NCBI GenBank assembly: GCA_017640725.1
Contig: JAEPQB010000001.1
Coordinates: 1,612,001-1,676,000 of the forward strand
Source of the DNA: Kordiimonadaceae bacterium
Lineage (GTDB): Bacteria; Pseudomonadota; Alphaproteobacteria; Sphingomonadales; Kordiimonadaceae
Direction: 5' to 3'
DNA: 64,000 nucleotides
Shown here: piece by piece, positions 56,023 to 64,000 of the stretch
How positions within the stretch are numbered: position 1 is the stretch's first letter
Layout of the letters: every line of letters begins with the position of its first letter
Program-made: the position numbers and the translations under genes
The notes under the pieces: model-generated
Told to the model about the DNA's origin: nothing
The model's database searches: none
The model's input: only the letters and a program-made list of their open reading frames with translations

Positions 56023-56631
56023 TCACGGGGCTAGTGACACGGGCAAATAGAAATCCGGCCAGCCACAGTCAAAATCACCGTTACCTGAGTTTCCACAACC
56101 GAGCACCCAAACGCCCTGAATATCAGCCTCCTTTGACCCCGTTTTTGAATTGAGGCTGTGTCTTGGCGTCAATGAAAAGGCAATTTCAGGCAGGTTCTGT
56201 CCAATTGCTTCGAGCTGGTCAGAACCACGGCCGGTCAAGCACTGGGATTTGAGAATAATGTTGCGGCTGCCACTGCCATCCTGCTGTTGAAGGGTGGGTT
56301 CAATAGTCAGTGAATAGGTATAGAATTCACACTGGCTTTGCTGCGCGCGCGCCGCCGCTTGCCAAAGCAGCGTTTGGGAAGTGCCATGCCGAATTCCGTT
56401 GAGTTCGAGAGCCTCAATTTTTTGGACGGAAAGGACTTCAAAAAGTCTTTGTCTTGTCAGGGCTATTTCAGTGTCACGCGCAATGATGGATTGGCCTCGC
56501 TTGAAGACCTGGACTGACCCAGTTCCAACATTAGCCAGCGCAATTGCGATCAGTGAAATCAAAGACATAGCAACAATGACTTCGACAAGGGAAAAGCCGC
56601 AATCAGGTCTTTTCCTATGTTCAGCGGCCAT
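56023..56631 (-). CDS. gspJ: Minor pseudopilin GspJ-like (T2SS-2)
   Basis: 202 residues. Leader MAAEHRKRPDCG, cleavage before FSLVEVIVAMSLIS with Glu5. The soluble part is of GspJ size, with several Cys that may form disulphides (two in LKSQC/QQSQC stretches and two near GCGNSGNGDFDCGW). Overlaps gspI by 11 bases and is followed by gspL after 18. Confidence 0.75.
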   Translation of the reverse strand: MAAEHRKRPDCGFSLVEVIVAMSLISLIAIALANVGTGSVQVFKRGQSIIARDTEIALTRQRLFEVLSVQKIEALELNGIRHGTSQTLLWQAAARAQQSQCEFYTYSLTIEPTLQQQDGSGSRNIILKSQCLTGRGSDQLEAIGQNLPEIAFSLTPRHSLNSKTGSKEADIQGVWVLGCGNSGNGDFDCGWPDFYLPVSLAP

Positions 56632-57067
56632 CGGTATTGGGCTTTAGCGCCTGCATTGACGCGAGAAGGCGCCCCTTTTTGTCGTGCACTTTGACGTGAA
56701 CGACATAAAGATCAGCATTTCCGGCTAGTGCGGTGGCAATAGCGCCCTTCGGCTCAAATGGCGAGGACCTCAGAACGGCAACGCGCCCGGCAGACAGGGC
56801 GACTTCGGTCACTTCCTTGTCAGGCACGCCAGTTGTTGACCTCAAGAGAGATTCAGCTTCAAGGTGAGCATTGCGGACAGCCATCGAATAATTGTGCCGA
56901 TTGATCGAAGACTCTGCCATTTGCAGCACGACCAAAATCGCCATGGCAGCGATCGCAGTTGCCACCAAGCACTCGATCAGCATGAATCCACGGTCCTGCG
57001 AAACGTTGTTTTTCACAGGCGCGCTGGCTATGCGATCGACTAGGGATGATCTAATCATACCAAACAT
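56621..57067 (-). CDS. gspI: Minor pseudopilin GspI-like (T2SS-2)
   Basis: About 148 residues from the ATG at 57067 (GAGG 6 bases upstream, inside the end of gspG); the ATG at 57058 is an alternative. Prepilin cleavage is after DRG, before FMLIECLVATAIAAM with Glu5. The following VRNAHLEAESLLRS helix is like GspI. No separate GspH gene exists in this operon, so this protein directly follows GspG. Confidence 0.72.
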   Translation of the reverse strand: MFGMIRSSLVDRIASAPVKNNVSQDRGFMLIECLVATAIAAMAILVVLQMAESSINRHNYSMAVRNAHLEAESLLRSTTGVPDKEVTEVALSAGRVAVLRSSPFEPKGAIATALAGNADLYVVHVKVHDKKGRLLASMQALKPNTDGR

Positions 57068-57497
57068 CGGCCGCCTCACCTGTGCCACCTTCAACGCCGT
57101 CGGCACCAAAGCTCAGCAAATCATAGTCTCCGGATTGCCCAGGGACGCGGTAAAGATAGGGGTTACCCCACGGGTCAATTATCGCGGACGACCTCTCCAA
57201 ATAGGGACCGTTCCACCGGGGACGGTTTGCGGGAGCAGTAAGGAGCGCTGATAAACCGGCTTCTTCAGATGGTGCACTGCCGACTTCCAACCGGTACAAA
57301 GCGATCGCTTGGGCAATTGAGGCCATTTGAGCCTGAGCGGTGTTTGTTTTTGCGCCGGATAAGTATTTTGTGACACGCGGCGCGACAAGAGAGGTCAATA
57401 GGCCGATGATGGTAAGAACCACAAGCATTTCCAAGAGCGAAAAACCACTTTCTGAGAAACGCTTGTTTGAGCGCGAATTTACGTTTTCCTGTGCCAT
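57051..57497 (-). CDS. gspG: Major pseudopilin GspG (T2SS-2)
   Basis: 148 residues, the same length as the T2SS-1 GspG. Leader ends SESG before FSLLEMLVVLTIIG with Glu5. The GspG hallmarks are all present: APSEEAGLSALL, RWNGPYLE, IIDPWGNPYLYR and the DLLSFGADGVEGGTGE calcium loop. Starts 3 bases after gspF. Confidence 0.95.
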   Translation of the reverse strand: MAQENVNSRSNKRFSESGFSLLEMLVVLTIIGLLTSLVAPRVTKYLSGAKTNTAQAQMASIAQAIALYRLEVGSAPSEEAGLSALLTAPANRPRWNGPYLERSSAIIDPWGNPYLYRVPGQSGDYDLLSFGADGVEGGTGEAADVWYD

Positions 57498-57500
57498 TTT

Positions 57501-58718
57501 TTAGATACCAGACAAGTCGTTTATTTCCAGAATTGCGCCAAAAATGGAGGCCATTAAAGCGCCGACCATTCCACCAAGGATCAAAATCAAAAGTGGGGAA
57601 ACCACTGCAGAGAATTTTTCCAACTGCTCTTGCATGGCACTACGGAAATTCGTGGCGATTTGGTGCAACATGGCTGGAAGTGTGCCGTTGGTCTCACCGA
57701 CGGCGGTAAGTTGGCGCAACAAGGGAGGCACGCCCTTGAAGTCGGAAAAGGCGGCGCTAAGCGGTGCTCCTGACCGTACTCTTTCAAGTCGCGCCATGGC
57801 CTCTTGACGCAGTTTCGGGTTTCGTATTGAGCTGGCCGAAAGCTGCATTGCCTCGGTCAGGGAAACACCACCCTCAAGCATAACTGCCAACAGAAAACAA
57901 AAATCTGCCATATCCCTTCGCGTCACAATCATCGCTACAAATGGCGTTTTGAGTTGGAGGTCATGCAACCAAGTTGGGGCGTTTCCGTGTTGATCTTTGC
58001 TGCGCCGGGACCCGAGCACCATAACGACCAAAGCGACCAACAGGATGGGGGGAGCCAGCGCCGAAAAATCCATCAAAAGTTCCAGCGCTACCGGCAGCGG
58101 TTTTTGAGCACTTTCAAAGAGTTCCTGAAAGGAAGGAACGATAACGGACCCCATGAATACCAATGTAAACAGGGACGCCATCGCAACGAGAGCCGGATAG
58201 GTGAGCGCAGAACGCAGCTTTTTCTCAAATTCCAACTGCGAGGACAAAAGGTCAGCCGCTTTTCGTACGTTTTCACCAAGAAGCCCGGTGTTTTCTCCGG
58301 CTTTGATCAATGAACCAACCGTCCGCTCGATAGAGGGCGCTATCAAATGGGCGTGTTGAAGACTGTGCGACAGGCTTTGGCCAGATTGAACCAACCGCAA
58401 GGCTTCCTCCAGGCGATTTCTGGTACGACTTCGCCGCATATAGTTCTCTGCGACAATCTCCAGCGATTTTTCGAGCGAAACCTGGCTCTCCAACAAGGCG
58501 GCGATAGAGCTCAATACCGCCGTAAGCTCTTTAACGGATAGCGAAGATGTGGGCTTTAAAATATGGGCAAAGTTTACTTGCCGCACGGTTCTAATCGAAA
58601 CAGGACGTAAGCCTCTGGCCCTTACTTCTGCGATGACAGCAGACTCGTCCGGTTGGCTGGTTTCGGCTGTAACCAGCTCGCCAGAGGCTGACACCGCTTC
58701 AAAATAGTATTTTTTCAA
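57501..58718 (-). CDS. gspF: Type II secretion inner-membrane protein GspF (T2SS-2)
   Basis: 405 residues, identical in length to the T2SS-1 GspF. Two GspF domains: the first with SLEKSLEIVAENY and LVQSGQSLSHSL, a transmembrane helix near 175-195, the second with ARLERVRSGAPLSAAF, and a terminal helix (LILILGGMVGALMASIFGAI). TTG start within a 4-base overlap with gspE. Confidence 0.95.
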   Translation of the reverse strand: MKKYYFEAVSASGELVTAETSQPDESAVIAEVRARGLRPVSIRTVRQVNFAHILKPTSSLSVKELTAVLSSIAALLESQVSLEKSLEIVAENYMRRSRTRNRLEEALRLVQSGQSLSHSLQHAHLIAPSIERTVGSLIKAGENTGLLGENVRKAADLLSSQLEFEKKLRSALTYPALVAMASLFTLVFMGSVIVPSFQELFESAQKPLPVALELLMDFSALAPPILLVALVVMVLGSRRSKDQHGNAPTWLHDLQLKTPFVAMIVTRRDMADFCFLLAVMLEGGVSLTEAMQLSASSIRNPKLRQEAMARLERVRSGAPLSAAFSDFKGVPPLLRQLTAVGETNGTLPAMLHQIATNFRSAMQEQLEKFSAVVSPLLILILGGMVGALMASIFGAILEINDLSGI

Positions 58719-60385
58719 ATTGCAGCACCAAGCAGTTTGTCGACACCAATAGACACGCGGCTAACTTCTTCAATCGTGGTTATCCCGGTCCTGATCTTCT
58801 GCAATCCATCCTTGGCCATAGACAACATGCCTGCATTTTCTGCGGCAAAAGTTATGTCTTCTGCGATGGCGCCTTCTAGCACCAGCTGCCTGATGGCTTC
58901 CTCAAGCATCAGCACTTCTGCGATCACCGCTCTTCCGGCATATGTTTTAGGGGTTTCTTGCTCATCAGCGAGCCGTCTGACCAGCCTTTGTGCCAACGCA
59001 CCCCTGACGGCGGCTGTGATCATATAGCGGGGAATTCCCATATCAATGAGGCGCGTCACGGCATCGGCAGCACTGTTGGCATGCAAAGTTGCGAGCACCA
59101 GATGGCCCGTCAAGGCAGCTCTAATAGCAATTTCGGCTGTTTCCTGGTCTCTGATTTCGCCCACGAGGATTACATCTGGGTCGTGACGCATTGCAGACCG
59201 CAACACGCGCGGGAAAGTGAGCCCAATCGACGGCTTAACAGCAACCTGGGTAACACCGCTAATGTCGTATTCGACCGGGTCTTCGATCGACATGATTTTA
59301 GTTGTTCCATCCACTTTTTCCTGCAGAGCGGCATACAGGGTTGTCGTTTTTCCACTGCCGGTTGGCCCGGTTACCAAAATGAGGCCATTTGGTTGTTGCA
59401 GCAGAGAGCGCAATCTGGAGATGGCGTGGTCAGAAAAACCAAGCTCACCCAAATCAAGCGGCGCTCGGGATTGGCTCAATAATCGAATTGTAAGTGTCTC
59501 GCCCGATTGCGACGGCAGACTTGCAAAGCGCAGGTCAACATCACGACCGCCGATGGTCATGCGTGCTCTGCCGTCTTGAGGCAGTCTTTTCTCGGCGATG
59601 TCCATTTCTGCCAGGATCTTCAAACGGGAGACAATGGTATTGGCAGTTGCTGTGCCATGCATCCGCTGATGTTCGAGAATGCCGTCAATTCTGAAACGAA
59701 CGTCCAGCGCCCCATCTTTGTGTTCAATGTGAATGTCAGAGGCGTTCAGTTTGACAGCCCGGGTGAACATACCTTCAATAAAATCGCCAGCGGGTGAGGT
59801 CGCATCAAAATTGGATAGTGCAGCAGTTTCACCTCCTGCGTTGGAAAGATCGGTGGTATGCGGCGAAATTTCCTCTGGACAATATTTGTCCATCAGAAGC
59901 CGAAGGTCGGTTTGAGTAACTGGCCGGGGTTCAACGCGGCGGCCTGTCGCGGTTGACATCATTCTGATGGTGTCACTGTCGAACGGATCGAGCATCGCTA
60001 CAGTGATGTGCCGTTCTTCCATATTGAGCGGCAGCACGGATTTCTGGCGTAAATACCGAGGGCTAAATCCCTTGTCACGAGGATAGGAAACAGTAAACTC
60101 ACCTGGCTTAAATTGCTCCAGCCCCAAATAGTCCGACAAGGTTTCCGTTACGGTTTCTTCTGGCAGCAGCCCCATATCCAGAATGGTTTTTACAAACCCC
60201 CGTTTGCCTGTGGATTCGTTCGTGAGTACCTGGTGGGCTTGATCCAGCGAAATCGCTTTTTTGCCTTCCAAGCAGGCAAGAAAACCCTCTCTACTCTTTC
60301 CATCTATCATCGCATTACTCCGGAATCCGGCGTTCTTAACCGCTCTTTGCTTTGGATTTCGGACATTACGCAGCGCATCCTCCAT
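58715..60385 (-). CDS. gspE: Type II secretion ATPase GspE without zinc module (T2SS-2)
   Basis: 556 residues from ATG 60385; the ATG at 60310 has a better GGAG site (7-base spacing) and would give 531. MshEN-like N-domain, then ATPase core with GPTGSGKT at about 340, the PDVILVGEIRDQETA Walker B region and the LATLHANSAADAVTRLIDMG His box. After ALAQRLVRRL the sequence jumps to TYAGRAVIAEV: the tetracysteine module present in the other GspE (about 30 residues) is absent. First gene of the operon, divergent from DUF4331. Confidence 0.93.
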   Translation of the reverse strand: MEDALRNVRNPKQRAVKNAGFRSNAMIDGKSREGFLACLEGKKAISLDQAHQVLTNESTGKRGFVKTILDMGLLPEETVTETLSDYLGLEQFKPGEFTVSYPRDKGFSPRYLRQKSVLPLNMEERHITVAMLDPFDSDTIRMMSTATGRRVEPRPVTQTDLRLLMDKYCPEEISPHTTDLSNAGGETAALSNFDATSPAGDFIEGMFTRAVKLNASDIHIEHKDGALDVRFRIDGILEHQRMHGTATANTIVSRLKILAEMDIAEKRLPQDGRARMTIGGRDVDLRFASLPSQSGETLTIRLLSQSRAPLDLGELGFSDHAISRLRSLLQQPNGLILVTGPTGSGKTTTLYAALQEKVDGTTKIMSIEDPVEYDISGVTQVAVKPSIGLTFPRVLRSAMRHDPDVILVGEIRDQETAEIAIRAALTGHLVLATLHANSAADAVTRLIDMGIPRYMITAAVRGALAQRLVRRLADEQETPKTYAGRAVIAEVLMLEEAIRQLVLEGAIAEDITFAAENAGMLSMAKDGLQKIRTGITTIEEVSRVSIGVDKLLGAAI

Positions 60386-60432
60386 AAGGTGCGACCCTTC
60401 ACAGTTTTGTCATGCAGACCCTGCTGCTGCAC

Positions 60433-60484
60433 CCCCTTTTGACACGCAACCCGTAGGTAGCCTCTGACTGGTTCTCAAAAGGGG
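60433..60484. promoter_or_regulatory. Inverted repeat with nested stems in the gspE/DUF4331 divergent region
   Basis: CCCCTTTTGA (60433-60442) and TCAAAAGGGG (60475-60484) are perfect 10-base complements enclosing 32 bases. Inside, AACC/GGTT and AGG/CCT can also pair, so as RNA it folds into a closed multi-stem unit. It precedes an intrinsic terminator on the plus strand. As DNA it could also be an operator. Confidence 0.5.
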
Positions 60485-60500
60485 TCAGTAATTCCCAAAA

Positions 60501-60532
60501 GCTAAAGTCCTTGGGGGCTTTGGCAGTTTTTT
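60501..60532 (+). terminator. Intrinsic terminator/attenuator in the DUF4331 leader
   Basis: GCTAAAGTCC (60501-60510) pairs with GGGCTTTGGC (60515-60524) through 10 pairs, two of them G-U, around a TTGG loop; AG and six T follow at once. No plus-strand gene lies upstream, and the DUF4331 ATG is 21 bases downstream, so the terminator sits in that gene's own leader and would act as an attenuator. Confidence 0.65.
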
Positions 60533-60553
60533 AAATTTAAAAAGGTGATAGGA

Positions 60554-62140
60554 ATGAAATTCACTGCCTTGCAAAAAAAGCTGGTATGCGGGCTGATGGC
60601 AAGCTCGATGCTTGGCGCATCTGCGTTCGCATCAAGCCACAATGAAGCTCCTGGTGTGGCAAATCTTCGTATGCTTGATGGAACAGACTTCTACATGTTC
60701 CGCAGCTATGAAGAGGGCCGCGAAAACTATCTCACGGCCATCGCAAACTATATCCCACTACAGCAACCGTATGGTGCTGTTGTGTTTTTCCCGATGGACG
60801 AAGACGGTGTTTATGACATCAACTTTGATACGGACGGCGATAACGTACAGGACCTGACTTTCCGCTTCAATTTTGACCTGGAAATCCAGGGCATCACTGT
60901 CAACGCAGGCGGCGTTGACAACGAAGTGGCACTCTATAGTGCTGGCGTAATTGGCCCGAACCCATCAGATAATGCCGCACAAAACAATCAAGAGACGTAC
61001 CGCGTTACTATGATTGACCGGCGCGATGGCTCTAACCGCCGTACGCAAATCCGTGACCGTGATACTGGTGCGCGCAATTTCATCAAGCCAGCAGACTATG
61101 TTGGTACAGCGACATTTGGTGGCCCAGGTAACTATGAAACCTACGCTGCGAACCATATCTATGACTTTGATATGCCAGGCTGTTCTGAGCCAGGCCGCAT
61201 TTTTGTTGGTCAGCGCAAAGAGCCATTCTACGTGAACCTTGGTCAAGCTTTTGACCTCGGCAGCTTCAAAGAGCTGAACGACGATGGAACTGTTGAAGAG
61301 TTCTTGCCTCTTGGCCGCGACAACCGTGACCGTGGTCCGGACATTACGGATGATGACAACGTAACAAGCATCGCAGTTGAACTGCCGATTTCTTGTGTTG
61401 TATCTGAGGACGACCCTGTTGTAGGTGGCTGGACAACGTCAAGCCTGCCACAGGCACGTCTGCTGCAAAATCTGTCAGAAGACATCAAAGACCCTGACGT
61501 AGAAGGTGGTCGTTTGATCCAGGTTTCACGTCTTGGCGCGCCACTCGTTAACGAGCTTGTTATTGGCATGTCTGACAAAGACCGCTTCAACAACAGCCAG
61601 CCGCGCGATGATGGTCAGTTTGCTTCTTATGTAACTAACCCAACTTTCCCGGAGATTTTGGAAAGCCTGTTTAGCGCTGCCGGTGTTCAGGCACCAAACC
61701 TGTTCCCACGGGAAGACCTGATCGCGACATTCCTGACCGGTTTGAACGTTCCGAACACTTTCAACACTGTTCCAGCAAGTGGAACTGCTTTGAGTGAAAT
61801 GCTGCGCCTGGATACGTCTGTTGCGCCTACTGCAGTTCCTCTGCAGAACAACCTTGGTGTGTTGGACTTTGAGCCATATGAAGGCGGCGAAAGCAATCCG
61901 GACTTCCGTCCTGCTGACGCAGCGGGTTACCCAAATGGTCGCCGTCCAGGTGATGATGTGATTGACATCACACTTCGTGCAGCGATGGGTTCCTTGATCT
62001 CTGTTGGCTTCTTCGGTGAAGAAGGTGACGCACCATCTGGATTGATCCCATTCGTCGACGGTGTTCACCGTGATGCGAGCGAATATTTCGATCGTTTCCC
62101 ATACTTCACAACGCCAATTCCTGGCGACCGTGACGACTAA
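60554..62140 (+). CDS. Exported DUF4331 protein
   Basis: About 528 residues from ATG 60554 (AAAGG 8 bases upstream); a GTG at 60545 would add 3. Signal peptide LVCGLMASSMLGASAFA. The mature start ASSHNEAPG...LDGTDFYMFRSYEEGRENYLTAIANYIPLQQPYGA is the DUF4331 signature, followed by DEDGVYDINFDTDGDNVQDLTFRF with calcium-site-like Asp patterns. The function of DUF4331 is not established. The codon pattern is unusually uniform and suggests strong expression. It forms an operon with the next two genes. Confidence 0.88.
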   Translation: MKFTALQKKLVCGLMASSMLGASAFASSHNEAPGVANLRMLDGTDFYMFRSYEEGRENYLTAIANYIPLQQPYGAVVFFPMDEDGVYDINFDTDGDNVQDLTFRFNFDLEIQGITVNAGGVDNEVALYSAGVIGPNPSDNAAQNNQETYRVTMIDRRDGSNRRTQIRDRDTGARNFIKPADYVGTATFGGPGNYETYAANHIYDFDMPGCSEPGRIFVGQRKEPFYVNLGQAFDLGSFKELNDDGTVEEFLPLGRDNRDRGPDITDDDNVTSIAVELPISCVVSEDDPVVGGWTTSSLPQARLLQNLSEDIKDPDVEGGRLIQVSRLGAPLVNELVIGMSDKDRFNNSQPRDDGQFASYVTNPTFPEILESLFSAAGVQAPNLFPREDLIATFLTGLNVPNTFNTVPASGTALSEMLRLDTSVAPTAVPLQNNLGVLDFEPYEGGESNPDFRPADAAGYPNGRRPGDDVIDITLRAAMGSLISVGFFGEEGDAPSGLIPFVDGVHRDASEYFDRFPYFTTPIPGDRDD

Positions 62141-62141
62141 T

Positions 62142-63341
62142 ATGATGGTGACCCATCATCAAATACCGGGAAAGGGAGCTGTGCGCTCCCTTTCCTGCGC
62201 GATTGTCGCCGCGTCGCTGTGTTTCGGTGCAGCGGCACAGGAGCAGCCTTTGCCTGCAGACACCGCGCCTATTATCATGAGTGCCGCGTCGCAAGACCCT
62301 GAGCTTGTTCAATTGAGGAAGGCGCAAGCCTACCTGAAATCGCGTCCAGATGACCTGCGCATGACGGTGCTGACAGCGCAGAGGTTTATCGCAAAAGGCA
62401 AACGAGAGAACCAACCCCGTTTTCTCGGTATGGCGGAAGCATTGATCGAAAACTGGCTCTCTAAGTATGAGACCCATCCGGCAATACTGCTTGCCAAAGC
62501 CGACATTTTGCAATTTAGGCACCAATTTTCGCAAGCCATCACAATTCTTGAGGGCATCGCAAATGCTGGTGTTGAAGGGGCTGCAGCTTTGCTGATGCGC
62601 GCCAACCTCCATCAGCTGAAAGGTGATTATGACCAGGCAGAGGGCGCCTGCAGTCAGTTAGCAAGAGAGCTAAAGTTTATGGCAGATATCTGTGAGTTTC
62701 ACCTCCAGTCGCTGCAGGGTGAGGTCGAGCCGATGCAGTTGAAGCTGGAGGCTTTGATTGCCCGGCTAGAACTGCCAGGGGAGATAAGAGCATGGGCAAC
62801 CGGAAAACTGGCCGACATGTCCAGTCGTCGCGGCCAGCCCCTCGAAGCATTGGAGTATCTGGAGGGGCTAGCACCCGAGCAGGCGTCGGCGGCCCTCAAG
62901 TCCCAGATGATGGATCTTTTGCTATTATTGGAACGGCCCAGTGCAGTGCTGCAGATGATTGCGGCAGACGACAACTCCGAAGGTCTTCAACTCAGACGAT
63001 TGCGCGCCCTCAAGATGACAGGCGAAAATTGGCGCGGTCCCATCTCATATCTGGTGCTTAGCAGGATTTCTCCGAAAGTTGCGGGCGATGCGAACCCTCA
63101 CGCCAGAGAGCTGGCTTATTTTCATCATTATCTAACAAACGACGTTGAGGCTGCCTATCTGGCTGCGCGTGAAAACTGGGACCTGCAACGAGAACCAATT
63201 GACATCCGGTTGCTGTTCGAAACAGCGCACCGGGCCGGCAAACTGGAAGATGTTGCCGACGCAATCGAATGGATCAGCCAAAACAAGTATCAGGACGTGT
63301 ATCTGGCGTCTTTCCTTCAAACTCAAAACAGTGAGCAGTAA
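62142..63341 (+). CDS. Exported TPR-type protein
   Basis: About 399 residues from ATG 62142 or 62145, one base after the DUF4331 stop; the longer frame from 62061 overlaps that gene. Signal peptide (SLSCAIVAASLCFGAAAQ). The mature part is built of TPR-like helical pairs, e.g. AEALIENWLSKYETHPAILLAKADILQ and GAAALLMRANLHQLKGDYDQAEGACSQLA by their A/L/Y/P spacing. Likely a periplasmic assembly or chaperone factor for the neighbouring proteins. Confidence 0.82.
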   Translation: MMVTHHQIPGKGAVRSLSCAIVAASLCFGAAAQEQPLPADTAPIIMSAASQDPELVQLRKAQAYLKSRPDDLRMTVLTAQRFIAKGKRENQPRFLGMAEALIENWLSKYETHPAILLAKADILQFRHQFSQAITILEGIANAGVEGAAALLMRANLHQLKGDYDQAEGACSQLARELKFMADICEFHLQSLQGEVEPMQLKLEALIARLELPGEIRAWATGKLADMSSRRGQPLEALEYLEGLAPEQASAALKSQMMDLLLLLERPSAVLQMIAADDNSEGLQLRRLRALKMTGENWRGPISYLVLSRISPKVAGDANPHARELAYFHHYLTNDVEAAYLAARENWDLQREPIDIRLLFETAHRAGKLEDVADAIEWISQNKYQDVYLASFLQTQNSEQ

Positions 63342-63351
63342 GGAAAACATC

Positions 63352-64000
63352 ATGCGTCCAGTGCTATATGTGTTGTGCTTAGCAGCCTCCTTGTTTGTCA
63401 CACTCACTACATGGGCTCATGAGGCCAATGACGCCCGTATGGAGGTCGAGATTTCCGGGCAAAAAGTCCACCTCAATTGGGGGGTCTCGCTGGCGGATCT
63501 GGATGTGTTGATGGATCTGGACAATGACCGGGACGGGAATATCAGCCGAAGCGACATTGATGCATCGCGTTTGAAAATCGAGTCTGCGATGTTGTCGAAA
63601 CTGCGGATCAGCTCGGGTGAGCAATCCTGCACCATGGGTCCGTCAAACCTGTCACTTGATACATCGGGTGCACTACCTTACCTGTACCTAGACACTGAAG
63701 GGCGCTGTGAATGGGCCATCAAACGGCTTTCAATTTCGTATGATTTTCTGTTTGACCTTGACTACTCTCACCAGGCAATTGTGCAGGTCAGAAAAGGCGA
63801 AAATGTTTCCTCTCAGGTAGCCAGTCAGGGCGACAGAAACCTTGAATTTCGGCTTGGCCAATCAACAGATCTATTGGCTACGCTAAAAACATTTTTTGTT
63901 TCGGGTCTGCTGCATATTGTTGAAGGCTATGACCATATCGCGTTCCTTTTGGTGCTGACTTTCTCAGTATTGGTCTTTGCCAATAAAGAGGGAAGCCCTT
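63352..64000 (+). CDS. HupE/UreJ-like membrane protein (3' end outside window)
   Basis: 216 residues are visible and the frame is open at the window end. AAGGAAA lies 6-12 bases before the ATG. Signal peptide to about Ala22, then a ~160-residue periplasmic domain with an EF-hand-like loop (Asp57, Asp59, Asp61, Gly62, Ile64, Asp68). The membrane part starts with FVSGLLHIVEGYDHIAFLL, the His-rich motif of HupE/UreJ type-2 proteins thought to handle metal ions. Operon with DUF4331 and the TPR gene. Confidence 0.85.
   Translation, partial: MRPVLYVLCLAASLFVTLTTWAHEANDARMEVEISGQKVHLNWGVSLADLDVLMDLDNDRDGNISRSDIDASRLKIESAMLSKLRISSGEQSCTMGPSNLSLDTSGALPYLYLDTEGRCEWAIKRLSISYDFLFDLDYSHQAIVQVRKGENVSSQVASQGDRNLEFRLGQSTDLLATLKTFFVSGLLHIVEGYDHIAFLLVLTFSVLVFANKEGSP

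Noticed and set aside
60439-60467. TTGACA at 60439 as -35 of a DUF4331 promoter
   Set aside because: No acceptable -10 at 16-18 bases, and the hexamer lies within the inverted repeat arm.

Overview
The window comes from a Gram-negative bacterium, most likely an alphaproteobacterium, probably marine. Support: a tRNA-Arg(CCG) 3' fragment of alphaproteobacterial type, two TonB-dependent receptors, a DgcN/DgcA pair, and many secreted or outer-membrane proteins. The genus cannot be fixed; Kordiimonadales-like taxa are only a guess. No transposase, CRISPR array, rRNA or complete tRNA was seen.

Layout. (1) 1-18.2 kb, plus strand: the end of a Calx-beta protein, a 2374-residue Rhs/YD-repeat protein with a variable C-terminal tip, a small membrane zinc-ribbon protein, then a full type II secretion operon (T2SS-1: E F G H I J L M C/N D K). 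It ends at a helically phased decamer array and a 47-nt tRNA-Arg 3' fragment. That pair looks like the distal attachment site of an integrated element lying to the left, so the Rhs genes and T2SS-1 are probably on an island. (2) 18.7-29.3 kb: a DUF900 lipoprotein hydrolase, a LysR regulator, and an efflux operon (a TolC protein fused to a substrate-binding-like domain, an adaptor lipoprotein, an RND pump) followed by an ion channel and an SDR enzyme. (3) 29.4-42.5 kb: a GntR regulator divergent from an operon for D-amino-acid and peptide scavenging: TonB receptor, N-acyl-D-amino-acid deacylase-like amidohydrolase, YkvI-like transporter, DgcN, DgcA, two membrane-anchored serine hydrolases and a divergent Tat-exported M19 protein. 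(4) 42.5-49.8 kb, minus strand: a TonB receptor followed by four genes for Sec-exported proteins of unknown function. (5) 50.4-60.4 kb: an ECF sigma factor converging on a second T2SS operon on the minus strand (T2SS-2: E F G I J L M C/N D K; no GspH). (6) 60.4-64 kb: a structured leader with an intrinsic terminator, then DUF4331, TPR and HupE/UreJ-like genes; the last is cut by the window end.

How it fits together. Both T2SS operons share gene order and stop/start overlaps but differ in sequence, in GspH, and in the GspE zinc module. No prepilin peptidase (GspO) is present, so both must use one encoded elsewhere. The Rhs protein with an export signal directly ahead of T2SS-1 suggests a dedicated secreted substrate. 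The 30-42 kb operon reads as uptake, hydrolysis and conversion of D-Glu-containing or N-acyl-D compounds to L-glutamate. Start codons were often moved downstream of the longest ORF using ribosome binding sites, signal peptides and ATGA-type overlaps. Everything rests on reading the sequence; no database search was run.
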